The notes: generated by a model not told the origin, from the letters alone. A stretch of 64,000 bases of DNA from Ensifer sp. BR816 (GCF_000378985.1 NZ_KB905372.1:62001-126000), one strand, 5' to 3'. Positions 47,581-57,439 are shown, counted from the stretch's first letter. Made by a program: numbers and translations.

Positions 47581-50049
47581 ATGGTAGTTCTGAAGCGTTT
47601 CCGTCACGCCGGTCCGTCATTCGCCGACCTCGTTCCCTATGCCGGTCTCGTCGATAGCGGCGTCATGCTCCTCAAGGACGGCAGCCTGATGGCAGGCTGG
47701 TACTTTGCCGGCCCGGACAGCGAGAGCTCGACCGACACCGAGCGCAACGAGATCAGCCGGCAGATCAATGCGATCCTGGCACGCCTCGGCTCCGGCTGGA
47801 TGATCCAGGTCGAGGCAGCACGTGTTCCGACGACCGACTATCCGGCCGAGGCGGATTGCCATTTCCCGGATCCTGTCACGCGGGCGATCGACGCGGAGCG
47901 GCGCGCACATTTCGAGCGGGAGAGGGGACATTTCGAAAGCCGGCATGCGCTGATCCTGACCTGGCGGCCGCCCGAGCCGCGGCGCTCGGGGCTGACGCGC
48001 TATGTTTATTCCGATGCGGCCAGCCGCTCAGCCAGCTATGCCGACAGCGCGCTCGACACCTTCCGCACCTCGATCCGCGAGGTCGAACAGTATCTCGCCA
48101 ATGTCGTCACGATACGCCGGATGCTGACGCAAGAGACGGAGGACCGCGGCGGCTTTCGGGTCGCGCGCTATGACGAACTCTTCCAGTTCATCCGTTTCTG
48201 TGTCACCGGCGAGAACCATCCCGTGCGATTGCCGGAAATCCCGATGTATCTCGACTGGCTGGTGACAGCCGAACTGCAGCACGGGCTGACGCCGACCGTT
48301 GAAAACCGCTTCCTAGGTGTCGTGGCGATCGACGGCCTGCCGGCGGAGAGTTGGCCGGGCATTCTCAATGCGCTCGACCTCATGCCGCTCACCTATCGCT
48401 GGTCGAGCCGCTTCGTCTTCCTCGACGAGCAGGAAGCGCGGGTGCGGCTGGAGCGCACCCGCAAGAAATGGCAACAGAAGGTAAGGCCATTCTTCGACCA
48501 GCTGTTCCAGACACAAAGCCGCTCGCTCGACCAGGACGCCATGACGATGGTGGCCGAGACAGAAGATGCGATCGCGCAAGCGGCCTCGCAGCTCGTCGCC
48601 TATGGCTACTATACCCCGGTCATCGTCCTCTTCGACGACGAACAGCCACGCTGCCAGGAGAAGTGCGAGGCCATTCGCCGGCTGATCCAGGCGGAAGGCT
48701 TCGGCGCCCGGATCGAGACGCTCAATGCGACAGATGCTTTTATCGGCAGCCTGCCGGGCGTCTCCTACGCCAATATTCGCGAGCCCTTGATCAATACCCG
48801 CAACCTCGCCGATCTCGTGCCGCTCAATTCCGTCTGGTCGGGTAGCCCGATGGCGCCTTGCCCGTTCTATCCGCCTGGCTCGCCGCCACTGATGCAGGTC
48901 GCCACCGGCTCGACCCCATTCCGGCTGAACCTTCATGTCGACGATGTCGGCCATACGTTGATCTTCGGCCCGACCGGATCCGGCAAGTCGACACTGCTTT
49001 CGCTGATCGCGGCGCAGTTTCGCCGCTACAGGGAGGCCCAGGTCTTCGCCTTCGACAAGGGACGGTCGATGCTGCCGCTGACATTGGCCGTTGGCGGCGA
49101 TCACTACGAGATCGGCGGCGATGCAGCCGAAGCAGGGGAGGGGACTTCGCCTCGGCTGGCCTTCTGCCCGTTGGCCGAACTCTCGACCGACGGCGATCGC
49201 GCCTGGGCGGCGGAATGGCTGGAGACGCTGGTGGCGCTGCAGGGTGTCACGATGACACCGGATCATCGCAACGCCATCTCCCGGCAGATCGCATTGATGG
49301 CGGAGTCGCGCGGCCGGTCGCTATCGGATTTCGTGAGCGGCGTGCAGATGCGCGAGATCAAGGACGCGCTCCATCACTACACCGTCGACGGACCGATGGG
49401 GCAGCTTCTCGACGCCGAGGAGGACGGCCTGACGCTCGGCGCCTTCCAGTGCTTCGAAGTGGAAGAACTGATGAACATGGGCGAGCGCAATCTCGTGCCG
49501 GTCCTCACCTATCTGTTCCGCCGGGTCGAGAAGAGGCTCACCGGGAGCCCAAGTCTCATCATTCTCGACGAGGCCTGGCTGATGCTTGGCCATCCGCTGT
49601 TCCGCGACAAGATCCGCGAATGGCTGAAGGTGCTCCGCAAGGCCAACTGCGCGGTGGTGCTCGCCACCCAGTCGATCTCAGACGCCGAACGCTCCGGCAT
49701 CATCGATGTGCTGAAGGAAAGCTGCCCGACCAAGATTTGCCTGCCGAATGGGGCGGCGCGCGAGCCCGGCACACGCGAATTCTATGAGCGGATCGGTTTC
49801 AACGAGCGGCAGGTCGAGATCGTCGCGACCGCGCTCCCGAAGCGGGAATACTACGTCGCCTCGCCCGATGGCCGCCGGCTCTTCGACATGGCGCTCGGGT
49901 CCGTCACGCTCTCCTTTGTCGGCGCATCCGGCAAGGAAGACCTCAAGCGCATCCGTGCGCTTGAGGCGGAACACGGGGATTCATGGCCACGCCACTGGCT
50001 TCAACAGAGAGGGATTGCTCATGCGGAAACTTATCTACACGACGTCTGA
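47581..50049 (+). CDS. trbE: Conjugal transfer ATPase TrbE
   Basis: An 822-residue VirB4-type ATPase. The N-terminal VirB4 domain spans about 1-420 (LVPYAGLVDSGVMLLKDGSL at the start). Walker A FGPTGSGKSTLLSL is near 462-473, Walker B SLIILDEAWLMLG near 657-669, and the motif with ATQSISDAERSG follows. It powers pilin extraction and channel assembly at the inner membrane. Ten bases separate it from trbD, and it overlaps trbJ by 29 bases. Confidence 0.93.
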   Translation: MVVLKRFRHAGPSFADLVPYAGLVDSGVMLLKDGSLMAGWYFAGPDSESSTDTERNEISRQINAILARLGSGWMIQVEAARVPTTDYPAEADCHFPDPVTRAIDAERRAHFERERGHFESRHALILTWRPPEPRRSGLTRYVYSDAASRSASYADSALDTFRTSIREVEQYLANVVTIRRMLTQETEDRGGFRVARYDELFQFIRFCVTGENHPVRLPEIPMYLDWLVTAELQHGLTPTVENRFLGVVAIDGLPAESWPGILNALDLMPLTYRWSSRFVFLDEQEARVRLERTRKKWQQKVRPFFDQLFQTQSRSLDQDAMTMVAETEDAIAQAASQLVAYGYYTPVIVLFDDEQPRCQEKCEAIRRLIQAEGFGARIETLNATDAFIGSLPGVSYANIREPLINTRNLADLVPLNSVWSGSPMAPCPFYPPGSPPLMQVATGSTPFRLNLHVDDVGHTLIFGPTGSGKSTLLSLIAAQFRRYREAQVFAFDKGRSMLPLTLAVGGDHYEIGGDAAEAGEGTSPRLAFCPLAELSTDGDRAWAAEWLETLVALQGVTMTPDHRNAISRQIALMAESRGRSLSDFVSGVQMREIKDALHHYTVDGPMGQLLDAEEDGLTLGAFQCFEVEELMNMGERNLVPVLTYLFRRVEKRLTGSPSLIILDEAWLMLGHPLFRDKIREWLKVLRKANCAVVLATQSISDAERSGIIDVLKESCPTKICLPNGAAREPGTREFYERIGFNERQVEIVATALPKREYYVASPDGRRLFDMALGSVTLSFVGASGKEDLKRIRALEAEHGDSWPRHWLQQRGIAHAETYLHDV

Positions 50050-50830
50050 TCGACGGACCGCCGCCGCCATTCTCGCCGTCGCAGCAGCGATGGCGCTGCC
50101 TGCAACGGGCCAAGCCGGCGGCGTCACCGGCGAGGCGACGGAGTTCACCCAGCTCGCTAACAATGCGGAGCTCGTGGCACTGGTCGGCAAGTCGGCCGAA
50201 CAGGTGAACAACCAGATCACCCAGATCAACCAGCTTGCGGAGCAGATCCAGAACCAGCTGAGGATCTACGAGAACATGCTGCAGAACACCGCGCAACTGC
50301 CCGACCACGTCTGGGGCCAGGTCGAAAGCGATCTAAGCCGGCTGCAGAGCATCGTCGGGCAGGGGCAGGGGATCGCGTTTTCGATGGGCAATATCGACGA
50401 CCAGCTCAAGCAGCGGTTTCAAAGCTACGCCGAGATGCAAACCAACCTGCCGAGCCAGGCAAGCTTTTCCACCACCTACCAATCCTGGTCCGACACCAAT
50501 CGCGACACGATCGCCGGCACGCTGAAGGCGGCAAACCTCACCGCCGAGCAGTTCGCGAGTGAGGAATCGACCATGTCGTCCTTGAGATCGATGTCGGAGA
50601 GCGCCGACGGCCAGATGAAGGCGCTGCAGGTCGGTCACGAGATCGCCACCCAGGAGGTAGCGCAGCTTCAGAAGCTCCGCGGCCTGGTCTCGCAGCAGAT
50701 GACCATGATGGGCACATGGTATCAGTCGGAACAGGCGCAGAAGGACCTCGCCCAAGCCCGGCGGAACGAGTTCTTCAGCTCGACGGCGCCTTCCACCTCC
50801 GGCGGCGAAAAGATGAGGGTCGATTGGTGA
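50021..50830 (+). CDS. trbJ: Conjugal transfer protein TrbJ
   Basis: A 269-residue VirB5-type periplasmic protein starting MRKLIYTTSDRRTAAAI, with a signal sequence ending near TGQAGGVTG. The rest is helical and Gln/Asn-rich with coiled-coil character (KSAEQVNNQITQINQLAEQI). It should be a minor pilus-tip component. The C terminus SGGEKMRVDW is repeated, slightly varied, at the end of the next protein. It overlaps trbE by 29 bases and trbK by four. Confidence 0.9.
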   Translation: MRKLIYTTSDRRTAAAILAVAAAMALPATGQAGGVTGEATEFTQLANNAELVALVGKSAEQVNNQITQINQLAEQIQNQLRIYENMLQNTAQLPDHVWGQVESDLSRLQSIVGQGQGIAFSMGNIDDQLKQRFQSYAEMQTNLPSQASFSTTYQSWSDTNRDTIAGTLKAANLTAEQFASEESTMSSLRSMSESADGQMKALQVGHEIATQEVAQLQKLRGLVSQQMTMMGTWYQSEQAQKDLAQARRNEFFSSTAPSTSGGEKMRVDW

Positions 50831-51000
50831 ACACGAAGCTGATCCTGATCGCTATCGCGATCGTGCTTGCCATCGGCACTGCCGGCCTATGGTTCCTCAT
50901 CTCCGAGAAGCAGGCGGCCCAGGAGCGCCGTGCCAACTTTTTCGGCTCGTCAAAGACCTACCCGACGTCCGGTGGAGAGAAGATGAAGGTCGAATGGTGA
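50827..51000 (+). CDS. trbK: Putative entry-exclusion protein TrbK (alternative type)
   Basis: A 57-residue protein starting at GTG 50827, overlapping trbJ by four bases (GTGA) and trbL by one. One membrane helix (LILIAIAIVLAIGTAGLWFL) is followed by a short polar tail with a SGGEKMKVEW ending. Position and size match TrbK of Ti-type operons, which blocks entry of a second related plasmid. Classical TrbK is a lipoprotein with a Cys; none is present here, so this is the alternative form. Confidence 0.8.
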   Translation: MNTKLILIAIAIVLAIGTAGLWFLISEKQAAQERRANFFGSSKTYPTSGGEKMKVEW

Positions 51001-52190
51001 TGCCCATGACCTCAAAACGTCTCGGTGCGCTGCGGACAGTGGTGCTGGTCGCCGCGGTCGCGGCAATAGCGGCGCAGCCGGCACTGGCCCAGGAAGGCTC
51101 AGTGCTCACCTCATTGCAGAACCAGATCACGACGGCGGCAAAGGGGTGGGAAACCACCGTCATGGACGCAGCAAAGTCGCTGTTCTGGATCCTCGCCGGC
51201 ATTGAGATCGGCATAGCGGCTGTGTGGCTCGCCCTTCAGGCGGCTTCCCTCGACAGCTGGTTCGCGGAGCTCGTCCGGCGGATCCTGTTCGTCGGCTTCT
51301 TCACCTTCGTTCTGACCCAGGGCCCCGCCTTCGCAAAGGCGGTCGTCGATAGCCTCTTCCAGATCGGCGCCGGTGGCGGCACGGCATCCCCCGCCGACGT
51401 CTTCAATGCCGGCCTCGCCGTTGCAACCAAGATGTCGGAAAAGATCCAGTTTGGGCTCTTCGAAGACAACGCACTGGCGATCTCGGCCGCCTTCGCCATG
51501 GTCGTCGTCGTCATCGCGTTTTCCCTCGTCGCGGCGATCTTTGTCTCCGTTATGGTCGAGATGTATCTGGGTCTGCTGGCCGGCATGATCATGCTCGGCC
51601 TCGGCGGCTCCTCCTACACCAAGGATTTCGCCATCCGTTACCTGGTCTATGCGTTTTCGGTCGGCATGAAGCTAATGGCGCTGGTGATGATCTCCCGCAT
51701 CGGCTCGGAAGTGCTGATCGGGTTGGCGAACGAGCCTCAGGTTGGCGACCAGTTCCAGACGGCGCTCGCAATCGCCGGCATTGCCGTCGTGGTCTTCATC
51801 ATCGCGATCTATGTGCCGACCATCATCCAGGGCGTGGTGCAGGGCGCCTCGGTTTCTGGCGGCATGGAGGCGATCCGGCACGGCAGCCAGGCAGCATCCT
51901 TTGCGGCGGGCGGCGCATTTCTCGCCGCAGGTGCTGCCGGCGCCGGCTTTGCGGCAGGCCAGTCAGCGCGGGCAGCTGGATCGTCATTCGCGGGCGCTGC
52001 TCTGCGTGGGATGGGCGCCGGGGTCTGGTCGGCGGGGGCAGCGGCCGGGTCGGCGGCGAAAGAAAAGGCGATCGGCTCTCCGGGCGCCTATGCCGGATCG
52101 CTGCTCGGCCTGGCCAATGCCAAACTGGACGGAAACCGCAGCGGCTCCGGTCGGCGCACGCCCTCTCCCGAACGTCACGATCAATCATAA
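51000..52190 (+). CDS. trbL: Conjugal transfer protein TrbL
   Basis: A 396-residue VirB6-type polytopic inner-membrane protein. A signal-like N terminus ends near QPALAQEG; five or more membrane segments follow between about 60 and 280, including SLFWILAGIEIGIAAVWLAL and VYAFSVGMKLMALVMI. The C-terminal 110 residues are Ala/Gly-rich low complexity, as usual for TrbL. ATG 51000 overlaps the trbK stop; GTG 50997 is an alternative start. Confidence 0.9.
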   Translation: MPMTSKRLGALRTVVLVAAVAAIAAQPALAQEGSVLTSLQNQITTAAKGWETTVMDAAKSLFWILAGIEIGIAAVWLALQAASLDSWFAELVRRILFVGFFTFVLTQGPAFAKAVVDSLFQIGAGGGTASPADVFNAGLAVATKMSEKIQFGLFEDNALAISAAFAMVVVVIAFSLVAAIFVSVMVEMYLGLLAGMIMLGLGGSSYTKDFAIRYLVYAFSVGMKLMALVMISRIGSEVLIGLANEPQVGDQFQTALAIAGIAVVVFIIAIYVPTIIQGVVQGASVSGGMEAIRHGSQAASFAAGGAFLAAGAAGAGFAAGQSARAAGSSFAGAALRGMGAGVWSAGAAAGSAAKEKAIGSPGAYAGSLLGLANAKLDGNRSGSGRRTPSPERHDQS

Positions 52191-52207
52191 TCAAAGAGGA
52201 CGGGAAG

Positions 52208-52870
52208 ATGGCAGCCAATCGCGCCCCCGATAACCCCTATCTTGCCGCCCGCCAGGAATGGAACGAGCGCTACGGATCCTATGTGAAATCTGCATCAGCC
52301 TGGCGGCTCGTCGGCATCACCGGCATGCTCATGGCGGTCGTCGGCTTTTCCTATGCGCTCTACCAGAGCACGCAAGTCAAGCTCGTCCCCTATATCGTCG
52401 AGGTCGACAAGCTGGGGACGGCCGTGACGGCCGGCTTCCCGCAGCAGATCGAATATGCCGATCCCCGTGTCGTGCGGGCGACGCTCGGCGGCTTTGTCTC
52501 GAACTTCCGCTCCGTCTCACCCGATGCCGTGGTGCAGAAGCAATATATCGACCGGACCTATGCGCTGCTCAGGACCTCCGATCCGGCGACGGAGAAGGTC
52601 AATGCCTGGTTTCGGTCGAGTTCGCCCTTCGAGAAAGCGAAGAACGCGACGGTCGCCATCGAGGTCAACAACATCGTGGCGCTTTCGAACCAGTCCTACC
52701 AGATCGACTGGACCGAGTTCGAGCGCGACCGGAAGGGCAAGGAAACCGCGGTGCGCCGGTTTCGCGGCATCGCCACCGTGACACTGACCCCGCCCCAGGA
52801 TGAGGGCGTCATCCGCCTCAACCCGATCGGCCTTTATCTCAAGGACTTCGACTGGACTGCACAGCTTTGA
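52208..52870 (+). CDS. trbF: Conjugal transfer protein TrbF
   Basis: A 220-residue VirB8-type protein: short cytoplasmic N terminus (NRAPDNPYLAARQEWNERYG), one membrane helix (about 34-54), then a periplasmic NTF2-like domain including VPYIVEVDKLGTAVTAG. It bridges inner and outer parts of the secretion channel. AAAGAGGACGGGAAG precedes ATG 52208. Confidence 0.92.
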   Translation: MAANRAPDNPYLAARQEWNERYGSYVKSASAWRLVGITGMLMAVVGFSYALYQSTQVKLVPYIVEVDKLGTAVTAGFPQQIEYADPRVVRATLGGFVSNFRSVSPDAVVQKQYIDRTYALLRTSDPATEKVNAWFRSSSPFEKAKNATVAIEVNNIVALSNQSYQIDWTEFERDRKGKETAVRRFRGIATVTLTPPQDEGVIRLNPIGLYLKDFDWTAQL

Positions 52871-52886
52871 AAGGCATGGCCATCCC

Positions 52887-53732
52887 ATGACTACGACCAT
52901 CTTGACTGGCCACGCCAGACTTATCCTCACCTTGGCATGCGCCTTGATCGCTGGAACCGCTTTTTCACCGAATGCACTGGCTGGAGATGTCTCCGCCAAC
53001 GAGGCAAAGGGCATCGACATCTCCGGCAAGTGGCGTGGCACCCGCGGCCTGGTGACCCGGGGCGACGACGGCAAGGTGATCTTCCTCTTTGGCGAGGTGC
53101 AGCCGTCTGTCGTCTGCTCGCCGCTGCAGGTCTGCGATATCGAGCTGCAGCCGGGCGAGGTGGTGCGCGACGTTCTCGTCGGCGATACGGTGCGCTGGAA
53201 GGTCGAACCGGCGACCTCGGGGGCTGCCGGCGGGCAGGCGATTCATCTGATCGTCAAGCCGTCCGAACCGGGGCTTGTCACCTCGATGGTGGTGACGACG
53301 TCGCGGCGTACTTACCACATTCAGCTCAAGTCCCATCCGACCCAATATATGGCGCGCATCGGCTTCGAATATCCGGAGGACGTGTCGGCCAAGCTCGCCG
53401 ACATCAATGCGAGGCTGGAGGCAAGCACCATTCCCGGCGCCAATGTGCCGGCAGAGCAGTTGAGTTTCTCCTATTCCGTCTCCGGCCGGGCCAGATGGCG
53501 GCCGACGCGCGTCTATAGCGACGGCCAGAAGACCTACATCCAGTTCCCGCGCCGGATTTCTGGCCAGGACGCGCCGGTCCTGTTCGTCGTCTCCGGCGGC
53601 CAGAACCGGATCGTCAACTACCGCATGAAGAACAACATGATGATCGTCGACTACAATGTCGACCGGGCGGTGCTGGTGTCCGGGGTTGGCTGGAAACAGG
53701 AGAAGGTAACGATCCGGCGGGGAGGGCGGTGA
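52887..53732 (+). CDS. trbG: Conjugal transfer protein TrbG
   Basis: A 281-residue VirB9-type outer-membrane-complex protein with a signal peptide (about residues 1-32, ending NALAGDVS). The C-terminal VirB9 domain includes QLSFSYSVSGRARWRPTRVY and NYRMKNNMMIVDY. It forms the periplasmic/outer-membrane core with TrbH and TrbI. It lies 16 bases after trbF and overlaps trbH by one base. Confidence 0.92.
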   Translation: MTTTILTGHARLILTLACALIAGTAFSPNALAGDVSANEAKGIDISGKWRGTRGLVTRGDDGKVIFLFGEVQPSVVCSPLQVCDIELQPGEVVRDVLVGDTVRWKVEPATSGAAGGQAIHLIVKPSEPGLVTSMVVTTSRRTYHIQLKSHPTQYMARIGFEYPEDVSAKLADINARLEASTIPGANVPAEQLSFSYSVSGRARWRPTRVYSDGQKTYIQFPRRISGQDAPVLFVVSGGQNRIVNYRMKNNMMIVDYNVDRAVLVSGVGWKQEKVTIRRGGR

Positions 53733-54193
53733 TGCGCGCTCTCCCCTCTCGCCCGATCCGCCGGCTCGCCGCCGCCGGCCTCATCGTCCTTCTGCTTTCC
53801 GGATGCGAGAGCGTTGGAACAGATAGTCTCGTCGCCAGCGACGCGCCGCCAGAGATTTCCGGTCCGGCGGCGAGTGCGATCGCCGGCGATATGGTCAGTC
53901 GTCTCGCCGAGCAGATCGGGCCGGGCAAGGCGACGATAGCACTCAAGCCCGATACTTCTCCCTTCGGTCAGGCGCTCGAGGCGGCGCTCAAAGGCTGGGG
54001 TTATGCCGTCGTCACCGATCAGAAGACAGACGACAAGAAGACCGTCATTCCGCTTGCCTATGTGATCGTGCCCTTCGAGCGCCAGTTGCTGGCACGGCTC
54101 TCCACATCCAAGGTCGAGCTTGGGCGCGCCTATACCGTCACTGCGAACGGGGCGACACCGGCTAGCGCGCTGTCGTTGCTGAAGCGCGGGTGA
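53732..54193 (+). CDS. trbH: Conjugal transfer lipoprotein TrbH
   Basis: A 153-residue lipoprotein in the VirB7 position. The N terminus RRLAAAGLIVLLLSGCESVG contains the lipobox LLSGC, so Cys is the likely lipidated first mature residue. GGAGGG precedes ATG 53732; a GTG at 53729 is possible. It should anchor the outer-membrane complex with TrbG. Confidence 0.88.
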   Translation: MRALPSRPIRRLAAAGLIVLLLSGCESVGTDSLVASDAPPEISGPAASAIAGDMVSRLAEQIGPGKATIALKPDTSPFGQALEAALKGWGYAVVTDQKTDDKKTVIPLAYVIVPFERQLLARLSTSKVELGRAYTVTANGATPASALSLLKRG

Positions 54194-54206
54194 GGGGGAG
54201 AGGGCC

Positions 54207-55511
54207 ATGATACAATCTCTCAAGCTCGGCGGCTCCACAAACGAGGAAGCACAAGCCGGCATGCGCCGGATCAACCGCCTGCCCATCATCATCGTCATCG
54301 TGCTGGTGATCGTCTTTCTCGGGGTGATCTTTTACGGGCTGACTTCGCGCGGGCTGTTCTTCAACAAAGACGCGGGGCTCGAGACGAACCCAGGAACGCC
54401 GGCCTCGACCTTCGCTGATCAGATCAAACGCGGCGTCACAGACGGCATCATCGGCGATCCCGAGCAGCAGGTCACCTACCAGCCGACGCCGGTCGAGAAG
54501 AAGGAAGACACAAAGAATCCGTTCACCTCGCAACCGGTGAGCCGCGAGGAACCGCAAAAGACCCAGGCACTGGAGTCGGAGGCGGCCTGGCGCGCGCGCC
54601 TGGAGCGCGAACAGCGCGAGCAATATCTGCGTGAGCGACATCGTCAGCGGATGGCACGGCTGCAGGCCAATGACGCGGCCTATGACGCGCCACTCGCTAT
54701 CGACCGCAGCAAGCTCGAGGCAAATGCGAAATCCAGCGACCAGGCAGCCGCCGACAAGACCACGGCATCGTCGACCGCGAACGCTGCGCTACCGGACCTT
54801 TACGCGGCCGCCCTGAACAACGGCCTCGGCCAGAACGTCGACCAGAACGGTCAAAAGTCCAAGGAGGACTTCTTCAACTCCGATCTCAAGGAACTCGGCT
54901 ATCTGCCGAACCGGGTCGTGCCGCGGCAGTCGCTGTTTGAACTGAAACGCGGCTCGGTGATCCCGGCGACACTGATCACCGGCATCAATTCCGACCTACC
55001 CGGCCGCATTTCTGCGCAGATCAGCCAGAACGTCTATGACAGCGCCACCGGCCATCGGTTGCTGATCCCGCAAGGTGCAAAACTGTTCGGCCGCTATGAC
55101 AGCAAGGTGTCCTTCGGGCAGAGCCGCGTTCTCGTCGTCTGGACCGACCTGATCTTTCCTAACGGTTCTACACTGCAGATCGGCGGCATGGCCGGCACGG
55201 ATGCGGAAGGTTATGGCGGTTTCCATGACAAGGTGAACAACCACTATTGGCGAACTTTCGGCTCGGCGGCGCTGATCGCGCTGATCGGGACCGGGATCGA
55301 CGCCTCGATGCCTGAGAGCTCTACGCTGGCGACGCAGGAGACGGCGTCGGACGCGGCCCGGCGGAATTTTGCGGAGAGCTTTGGCCGTGTCGCCGAACAG
55401 ACGATCAGCCGCAACCTCAATGTCCAGCCGACCCTCGAGATCCGGCCCGGTTACAAGTTCAACGTGCTGGTTGATCAGGACATCGTCTTTCCGGGCCCTT
55501 ATCGAAACTAA
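54207..55511 (+). CDS. trbI: Conjugal transfer protein TrbI
   Basis: A 434-residue VirB10-type protein: cytoplasmic N terminus, one membrane helix (about 28-50, PIIIVIVLVIVFLGVIFYGL), a charged linker rich in Arg, Glu and Gln, and the C-terminal VirB10 barrel domain (GSVIPATLITGINSDLPGRI, LLIPQGAKLFGRYDSKVSFG, LDVQ-type end). It spans the envelope and gates the channel. It is the last gene of the trb operon; Ti plasmids place traM/traR beyond it, but here metabolic genes follow. Confidence 0.93.
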   Translation: MIQSLKLGGSTNEEAQAGMRRINRLPIIIVIVLVIVFLGVIFYGLTSRGLFFNKDAGLETNPGTPASTFADQIKRGVTDGIIGDPEQQVTYQPTPVEKKEDTKNPFTSQPVSREEPQKTQALESEAAWRARLEREQREQYLRERHRQRMARLQANDAAYDAPLAIDRSKLEANAKSSDQAAADKTTASSTANAALPDLYAAALNNGLGQNVDQNGQKSKEDFFNSDLKELGYLPNRVVPRQSLFELKRGSVIPATLITGINSDLPGRISAQISQNVYDSATGHRLLIPQGAKLFGRYDSKVSFGQSRVLVVWTDLIFPNGSTLQIGGMAGTDAEGYGGFHDKVNNHYWRTFGSAALIALIGTGIDASMPESSTLATQETASDAARRNFAESFGRVAEQTISRNLNVQPTLEIRPGYKFNVLVDQDIVFPGPYRN

Positions 55512-55626
55512 GCTGCTGGGGCCGCAACGACGTCCGGGCCAGAGCGTCAAATTTCGGTCTCGAACGCCTTCATCTTTAGTGCGCTTTGCTCTAATGAAGC
55601 GACCACGAAACCTAAGGTGAGGGAAC

Positions 55627-56079
55627 GTGAGAAAACTCGTCGCAGGCAAACTCCATGGCATCCACGTAACCGAGGCCAATCTCAACTATCACGGATCGAT
55701 CACCTTGGATCCCGACCATTGCGAGGAGGCGGGAATCCTGCCGATGGAGTTCGTCGAGATCTGGAACAAGAATTCCGGCGACCGTATCTCCACCTATGTC
55801 ATCCTCGGCGAGCGCGGCTCTCGATGCTGCATCTTGAACGGTGCGGCAGCGCGCACCTGCCAGCCGGGTGACCAGGTCATCATCTGCAACTCGGTCTATC
55901 TCGACGAAAGCCGGATCACATCGGTGAAGCCGAAGGTGCTCACCTTCGACGAGAACAATCACATTCGTGACCGGCTGAGCTATTCGGTCGGCGTCGATGC
56001 GGAAGGGCGATACACTTTCGACATCCTCGACCAGGCGCAAAATGCCTTGCCGGTTCCGCTGATGGTGTCTCGCGCATAA
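55627..56079 (+). CDS. panD: Aspartate 1-decarboxylase (pyruvoyl enzyme)
   Basis: A 150-residue PanD proenzyme starting at GTG 55627 after GAGGG. The self-cleavage site is in NYHGSITLD, between G23 and S24, which becomes the pyruvoyl group; K8 and the LNGAAART segment are also conserved. It makes beta-alanine from aspartate for pantothenate synthesis. The protein is a little longer than the usual 120-130 residues. It stands alone after trbI, and a decayed second copy lies at 59956-60080. Confidence 0.9.
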   Translation: MRKLVAGKLHGIHVTEANLNYHGSITLDPDHCEEAGILPMEFVEIWNKNSGDRISTYVILGERGSRCCILNGAAARTCQPGDQVIICNSVYLDESRITSVKPKVLTFDENNHIRDRLSYSVGVDAEGRYTFDILDQAQNALPVPLMVSRA

Positions 56080-56108
56080 CCCGGCATCCCCATGCTGGGT
56101 AGGGCGGG

Positions 56109-56312
56109 CTAAAGCCGCCCATGCAGAGGTATTTCATCTCGAGATAATCCTCGAGGCCATGGCGTGAACCCTCGCGGCCGATGCCCGATTGCTTCACGCC
56201 GCCGAAGGGCGCGGCTTCGGAGGACATATGTCGGGTGTTGATGCCGACCAGCCGTATTCGAGCGCTTCGGCGACGCGCCATACCCGCTTGAGATTGGAGG
56301 CATAGAAATAGG
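56109..56312 (-). pseudogene. 3' fragment of a duplicated gabD
   Basis: On the minus strand this matches the last 65-70 codons of the intact gabD at 60109 (SEAAPFGGVKQSGIGREGSR, LEDYLEMKYLCMGG). One base is missing at the ACCAGCCG segment (intact copy ACCATGCCG), and the stop codon is lost by a T deletion. Similarity ends abruptly near 56312. It is a non-functional duplicate. Confidence 0.85.
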
Positions 56313-56575
56313 GCGGCTTGCAACAGAGGTTCAGAACCAACGGCGCCGACCAAGCTCAAGATCCAGCTGACGCAGTTTTTTTGCTCAATCGCCCCACACA
56401 ACGCAGCTTTCCTGCAAGCTGAAAGCGCAATGCGTGAACTGCGCCTCTGCGGGTTAGATATGCTCGTTGAATGCTCAATCGAAGGGGTTCAGGTTGCCGA
56501 ATTGTGATGCCGAACTGAGGAGCAGAACGGCGCCACCGGCGATGAAGTTCTAAAAAAAGCGCAAGGGGAAGCTGT

Positions 56576-57439
56576 ATGCGAAAAATCGTACGATCTACAT
56601 TTCTCACCGCGGTCGCTATCGGGGCGACCGTGTTTTCAAATGGTGGCGCCACTGCTGATGACCTCAAGTCTATCAAAGACAAGGGGTACGCTCGCGTGGT
56701 CGTCGCGAACGAGCAACCGTACGGGTTCATCGACGCTGAAAACAAGGGAGCCGGCATCGGCCCGGACGTGGCTGCTGCTGTACTTCGCAAGATCGGCGTA
56801 ACCAACATCCAGTGGAGCTCTGTTGCGTTTGCTGGACTCATTCCCGGAGTTAAGGCAGACCGTTTTGATTTCGCGGCCGCCGAGCAGGCTATTTTGCCTG
56901 AGCGGTGCGCGCAGGTTCAGTTCACCCAACCCAACTCTAGTTATACCTCGGGTCTCTTGGTGCTCAAAGGCAATCCAAAGAAGCTTCATAGCTTCGATGA
57001 CTTGCTCAAAGTGCAAGGGACCACGCTCGCTGTCGTGTCGGGGGCTGATGAAATCATTCCTGACGCCTATCAGGTGCCGCGAGAAAATCGTGTCTACATC
57101 CAGAGCAAGGCTGACGCGATTGCAACGCTGACGTCAGGTCGCGCCGATGCGTACTATGCAACGGAACTTACAATTGCTGATCTCGTGAAGCAGTCCTCGG
57201 AGGTCGAGTCCGCAGAAATGACCGGTCCACCGATAGTGAATGGTAAGCCGTTTCGCAAATACGGCGCTTTCACGTTTCGTCCGCAGGACAAGGAACTGTT
57301 TGGGGCCTTTAGCGCGGCTTTGAACGAATTCAAGAAGACCGACGAGTACGAAAAGATTCTCACTCGCTACGGCCTGTCCAAAGACAGCATTCAAGCGGCT
57401 CGAGACGGCTCCACCGAAAAGCTGTGTGCAGGCGAATAA
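56576..57439 (+). CDS. ehuB: EhuB-like amino-acid/ectoine ABC transporter substrate-binding protein
   Basis: A 287-residue periplasmic binding protein with a signal peptide (about 1-27, ending GGATADD). It follows the EhuB pattern: ANEQPYGFID near 45, FAGLIPGVKADRFDF near 85, ILPERCAQVQF near 105, and LVLKGNPKKLHSFDDL near 128. EhuB of Sinorhizobium binds ectoine and hydroxyectoine; without the eut catabolic genes nearby the substrate here is inferred and may be another polar compound. The permease genes follow after a 253-base gap. Confidence 0.78.
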   Translation: MRKIVRSTFLTAVAIGATVFSNGGATADDLKSIKDKGYARVVVANEQPYGFIDAENKGAGIGPDVAAAVLRKIGVTNIQWSSVAFAGLIPGVKADRFDFAAAEQAILPERCAQVQFTQPNSSYTSGLLVLKGNPKKLHSFDDLLKVQGTTLAVVSGADEIIPDAYQVPRENRVYIQSKADAIATLTSGRADAYYATELTIADLVKQSSEVESAEMTGPPIVNGKPFRKYGAFTFRPQDKELFGAFSAALNEFKKTDEYEKILTRYGLSKDSIQAARDGSTEKLCAGE

